Origin: an uncultured Porphyromonadaceae bacterium
GTDB taxonomy: Bacteria > Bacteroidota > Bacteroidia > Bacteroidales > Muribaculaceae
NCBI GenBank assembly: GCA_947175665.1
Contig: CAMWNR010000004.1
Span: forward strand, 1-49,969
DNA length: 49,969 bases
Direction of reading: 5' to 3'
This document shows positions 48,981-49,969 of the stretch, piece by piece. The notes beneath the pieces were generated by a model. It was not told the origin of the DNA. It saw nothing but the letters and a program-made list of their open reading frames with translations, and did no database searches. A program made the translations under genes and the position numbers. Every line of letters begins with the position of its first letter. Within the stretch, counting starts at the first letter, position 1.

Positions 48981-49969
48981 ATGCCACTAAAAGGTAAGCA
49001 TATTGTGTTAGGTATATCCGGAGGGATTGCCGCCTACAAATCGGCATATTTGCTGAGACTTCTAATAAAAAAAGGTGCGGAAGTACAAGTGGTGATAACT
49101 CCTAACGGTAAGGAGTTTATTACCCCGGCTACGTTAGCCGCCTTGAGTGGCAAACCGGTAGTGAGCGAATTTTTTGCGGCCAACACCGGAGAATGGCATT
49201 CGCATGTAGATTTAGGGTTATGGGCAGATCTGATGATAGTCGCCCCCGCTACGGCCTCAACTATCGGAAAGATGGCAAATGGTATTGCGGATAATATGCT
49301 TATAACTACCTATCTGTCGGCAAAAGAGCAGGTAATGGTCGCACCGGCAATGGATCTCGATATGTGGGCACACCCCTCTACGCAACGTAATGTTAAGCAG
49401 TTGAGAGAGGATGGCGTAATCATCGTCGAACCTCAAGCCGGATTTTTGGCCTCCGGTTTGATGGGTAAAGGTAGAATGGAAGAACCGGAAGGGATAGTGA
49501 GAGCAGCAGAAGCATACTTTGCCGGCCTCTCCGTAGAAAAGGATTTGGCAGGAAAGAAGGTCCTTATCAGTGCCGGTCCGACCTACGAGAATATTGATCC
49601 TGTGAGATTTATCGGTAATTATTCATCGGGTAAAATGGGTTTCGCAATAGCGCATGAGGCCGCAAAAAGGGGGGCGGAAGTGGTATTGGTGGCCGGCCCG
49701 GTCGATCCACGTTTAAGTATAGAAGAGGGGGTAAGAAGAATCGATGTGAAAAGTGCCCGAGAAATGCTGAGTGTAATGAAGCAGGAATTTGCCGATGCCG
49801 ATATAGTGATACTTGCAGCGGCTGTTGCTGATTATGCACCTGCCGAAGCATCACTTACGAAATTAAAGCGCGAGAAACTTGGGGATATGACATTGAAATT
49901 AGTCAAGAATCCTGATATTGCCGCTACCTTAGGTAGCGGCAATATCAGGATTCTTGACTAATTTCAATG
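48981..49969 (+). CDS. coaBC: Bifunctional phosphopantothenoylcysteine decarboxylase/phosphopantothenate--cysteine ligase, 3' truncated
   Basis: GKHIVLGISGGIAAYKSAYLLRLLIKKGAEVQVVITP...HVDLGLWADLMIVAPATASTIGKMANGIADN...SAGPTYENIDPVRFIGNYSSGKMGFAIA...KNPDIAATLG; authentic sequence ends near 49930 where a fold-back begins. Confidence 0.95.
49891..49969. repeat. Perfect 39-bp terminal inverted repeat (fold-back) at window end
   Basis: CATTGAAATTAGTCAAGAATCCTGATATTGCCGCTACCT (49891-49929), T, and exact reverse complement 49931-49969. Confidence 0.97.

Noticed and set aside
49891-49969. Possible hairpin telomere of a linear replicon
   Set aside because: The palindrome interrupts the conserved coaBC coding sequence in its middle, which favours a fold-back artefact over a genuine replicon end.

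Overview
About 50 kb of mostly housekeeping chromosome from a member of the Bacteroidales. The evidence is OmpA/DUF4270/DUF5723-type proteins, TTTG-N19-TAnnTTTG promoters and lipoprotein signals; Muribaculaceae-like is only an impression. I recognise about 33 CDSs and one tRNA-Thr(CGT). Identifiable genes include dxr (truncated), gdhA, two ABC-F ATPases, ridA, folD, panC-panD, ffh, galE, holB, ndh, an AddB-like nuclease, rplY, lepA, nhaA, etfB-etfA-acyl-CoA dehydrogenase, rpsF-rpsR-rplI, dnaN, dnaQ-like and coaBC (truncated). I saw no CRISPR array, prophage, transposase or defence island. The most interesting structure lies between genes: (1) two separate tandem arrays built from a strict 10-bp degenerate unit (CYTGATTTAA-like), each just beyond the stop codon of a minus-strand gene; (2) a dispersed family of ACC(C)ACAARAAATGTTAA palindromes, including a 165-bp hairpin with perfect 39-bp arms flanked by TA; (3) a three-copy GCAGAGGGG-type repeat upstream of an ABC-F gene; (4) a perfect 39-bp fold-back inverted repeat ending exactly at the last base and truncating coaBC in frame, most likely an assembly or library artefact. 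Everything is from reading the sequence; no searches or folding calculations were run.
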